Assembly: GCA_001544595.2 (NCBI GenBank)
Contig: FCOH02000001.1
Coordinates: forward strand, 310,001-374,000
DNA: 64,000 nt
Source of the DNA: Caballeronia peredens
GTDB taxonomy: Bacteria; Pseudomonadota; Gammaproteobacteria; Burkholderiales; Burkholderiaceae
Reading direction: 5' to 3'
The translations under genes were made by a program, and so were the position numbers. Positions 62,972 to 64,000 of the stretch are shown piece by piece (the stretch's first letter is position 1; every line of letters starts with the position of its first letter). The notes under the pieces are model-generated. The model was not told the origin of the DNA, did not search any database, and saw only the letters and a list, made by a program, of their open reading frames with translations.

Positions 62972-64000
62972 ATGAAAACACTCTTCGACAAGCTGTGGGA
63001 CAGTCACGTCATCGCGCATCTTTCAGGCGGCGCGGATCTGCTTCAGGTGGACCGCCATCTGATGCATGAACTGACGGGCGTCGAAGCGGTGCGCGTGCTG
63101 GAGCGGCGCGGCCTCGGCATCGACAGCCCCGCGCTCACGTTTGCCACGCTCGATCATGTGATCTCGACGTTGCCCGGCCGCCGCGCGGGCGATGCGGACT
63201 GGAGCACGGACATGGTCGAGGCGATGCGCGCGCAAATGGCGCATCACGCGATTCCCATCTTCGACATCGGCGATGCCGGACGGCAAGGCATCGTGCATGT
63301 GATCGGACCGGAACTCGGGCTCTCGCTGCCGGGCACATCGATCGTCTGCGCAGACAGTCACACCTGCACGCATGGCGCGATGGGCGCGCTCGCGTTCGGC
63401 ATCGGCTCGACAGAAGTCGTGCATGTGCTGGCGACGCAAACCATCCGCCAGAAGCGGCCCATGACGATGCGTGTGCGCTTCGAGGGTCGCGTGCGCGAAG
63501 GCGTGAGCGCGAAGGACATGATCCTTTATGTGATCGGCAGGATCGGCGCGGCTGGCGGCACGGGATACGCAGTGGAATATGCGGGCGAGGCGATCGAAGC
63601 CTTGTCGATGGAAGGACGGCTCACGTTGTGCAATCTGAGCATCGAGCTTGGCGCGAAGTTCGGTCTCGTGGCGCCGGACGAGATCACCTTCGCTTATCTG
63701 CGCGACAAGCCGTATGCACCGCAAGGCGCGCAGTTCGATCGCGCCGTCGCGGACTGGCGATCGCTCGCAACGGACGAAGGCGCGCGCTTCGAGCGCGAAG
63801 TCGTGATCGATGCATCGGCGATTCGCGTGCAGGTCACATGGGGCACGAGCCCCGAGCATGTCATCGCGCTCGACGAAGCCATACCCGATCCCGCGGTGAT
63901 CACGGACGAATCGCGTCGCAATGCGGCGCAGGGCGCGATCGATTACATGGGCGTGCGCGCGGGACAACATCTCGACGAACTCGCAGTGGATCGCGTGTTC
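62972..64000 (+). CDS. Aconitase-family dehydratase large subunit (3-isopropylmalate dehydratase-like), truncated by window end
   Basis: 343 residues visible, without a stop. MKTLFDKLWDSHVI and the iron-sulfur region SIVCADSHTCTHGAMGALAFGIGSTE (about 115-140) are LeuC-like. The other two cluster cysteines are expected beyond the window. The gene begins 2 bp after the second permease, so it belongs to the transport operon. It is more likely to act on an imported tri- or dicarboxylic acid than in leucine synthesis. A small subunit should follow. Confidence 0.88.
   Translation, partial: MKTLFDKLWDSHVIAHLSGGADLLQVDRHLMHELTGVEAVRVLERRGLGIDSPALTFATLDHVISTLPGRRAGDADWSTDMVEAMRAQMAHHAIPIFDIGDAGRQGIVHVIGPELGLSLPGTSIVCADSHTCTHGAMGALAFGIGSTEVVHVLATQTIRQKRPMTMRVRFEGRVREGVSAKDMILYVIGRIGAAGGTGYAVEYAGEAIEALSMEGRLTLCNLSIELGAKFGLVAPDEITFAYLRDKPYAPQGAQFDRAVADWRSLATDEGARFEREVVIDASAIRVQVTWGTSPEHVIALDEAIPDPAVITDESRRNAAQGAIDYMGVRAGQHLDELAVDRVF

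Overview
The window is chromosome-like DNA from a high-GC betaproteobacterium, most likely a Burkholderiaceae member of the Paraburkholderia/Caballeronia type. This rests on base composition, codon use and gene content: many LysR regulators, a TRAP catabolic operon, an oxidative L-arabinose pathway and an aminoacyl:carrier-protein ligase operon. I see no rRNA, tRNA, CRISPR array or intact insertion sequence. Genes are densely packed, with many 4-bp start/stop overlaps.

Layout. 1-4.6 kb: dicarboxylate/amino-acid symporter, a BON-domain secreted protein, a DHA2 efflux pump and an aldo/keto reductase. 4.6-6.2 kb: a LysR regulator flanked by two near-identical palindromes, and an exported PPC/DUF296 protein. 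6.4-16 kb: a LysR regulator and a divergent eight-gene catabolic operon (iron alcohol dehydrogenase, enoyl-CoA hydratase-like protein, class III CoA transferase, TRAP binding protein, fused TRAP permease, FlK-like thioesterase, two amidohydrolases). 16-19 kb: five paralogous small proteins with double-glycine leaders and a secreted beta-rich protein of unknown function; this is the most unusual block. 19-25 kb: GST/LysR pair and an RND pump with a LysR regulator but no adaptor. 25-29 kb: fused indolepyruvate oxidoreductase. 29-34 kb: GbpR-like LysR and three enzymes of oxidative L-arabinose degradation.

33.7-39.8 kb: a five-gene minus-strand operon of carrier protein, acyl-CoA dehydrogenase-like enzyme, aminoacyl:carrier-protein ligase (a seryl-tRNA-synthetase relative), DUF1839 and a GH2 glycosidase. 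It looks like a small pathway that loads an amino acid on a carrier protein and oxidises it. 40-47.4 kb is patchier: YdcF protein, an AT-rich patch with a WYL-like orphan, a second-type UvrA, small proteins, a FadR-type regulator and a decayed MFS gene.

47.4-57.7 kb: glycosyltransferase/polysaccharide deacetylase pair, alpha/beta hydrolase, carbonic anhydrase with SulP transporter, an ECF sigma factor between two anti-sigma-like proteins, an O-methyltransferase, a LysR protein with two DNA-binding domains and a universal stress protein. 57.7-64 kb: two divergent GntR/FCD regulators and a NitT/TauT-type ABC transporter leading into an aconitase-family large subunit cut by the window end. TGCAT-containing palindromes lie in both the regulator gap and the ABC promoter region, suggesting one regulon.
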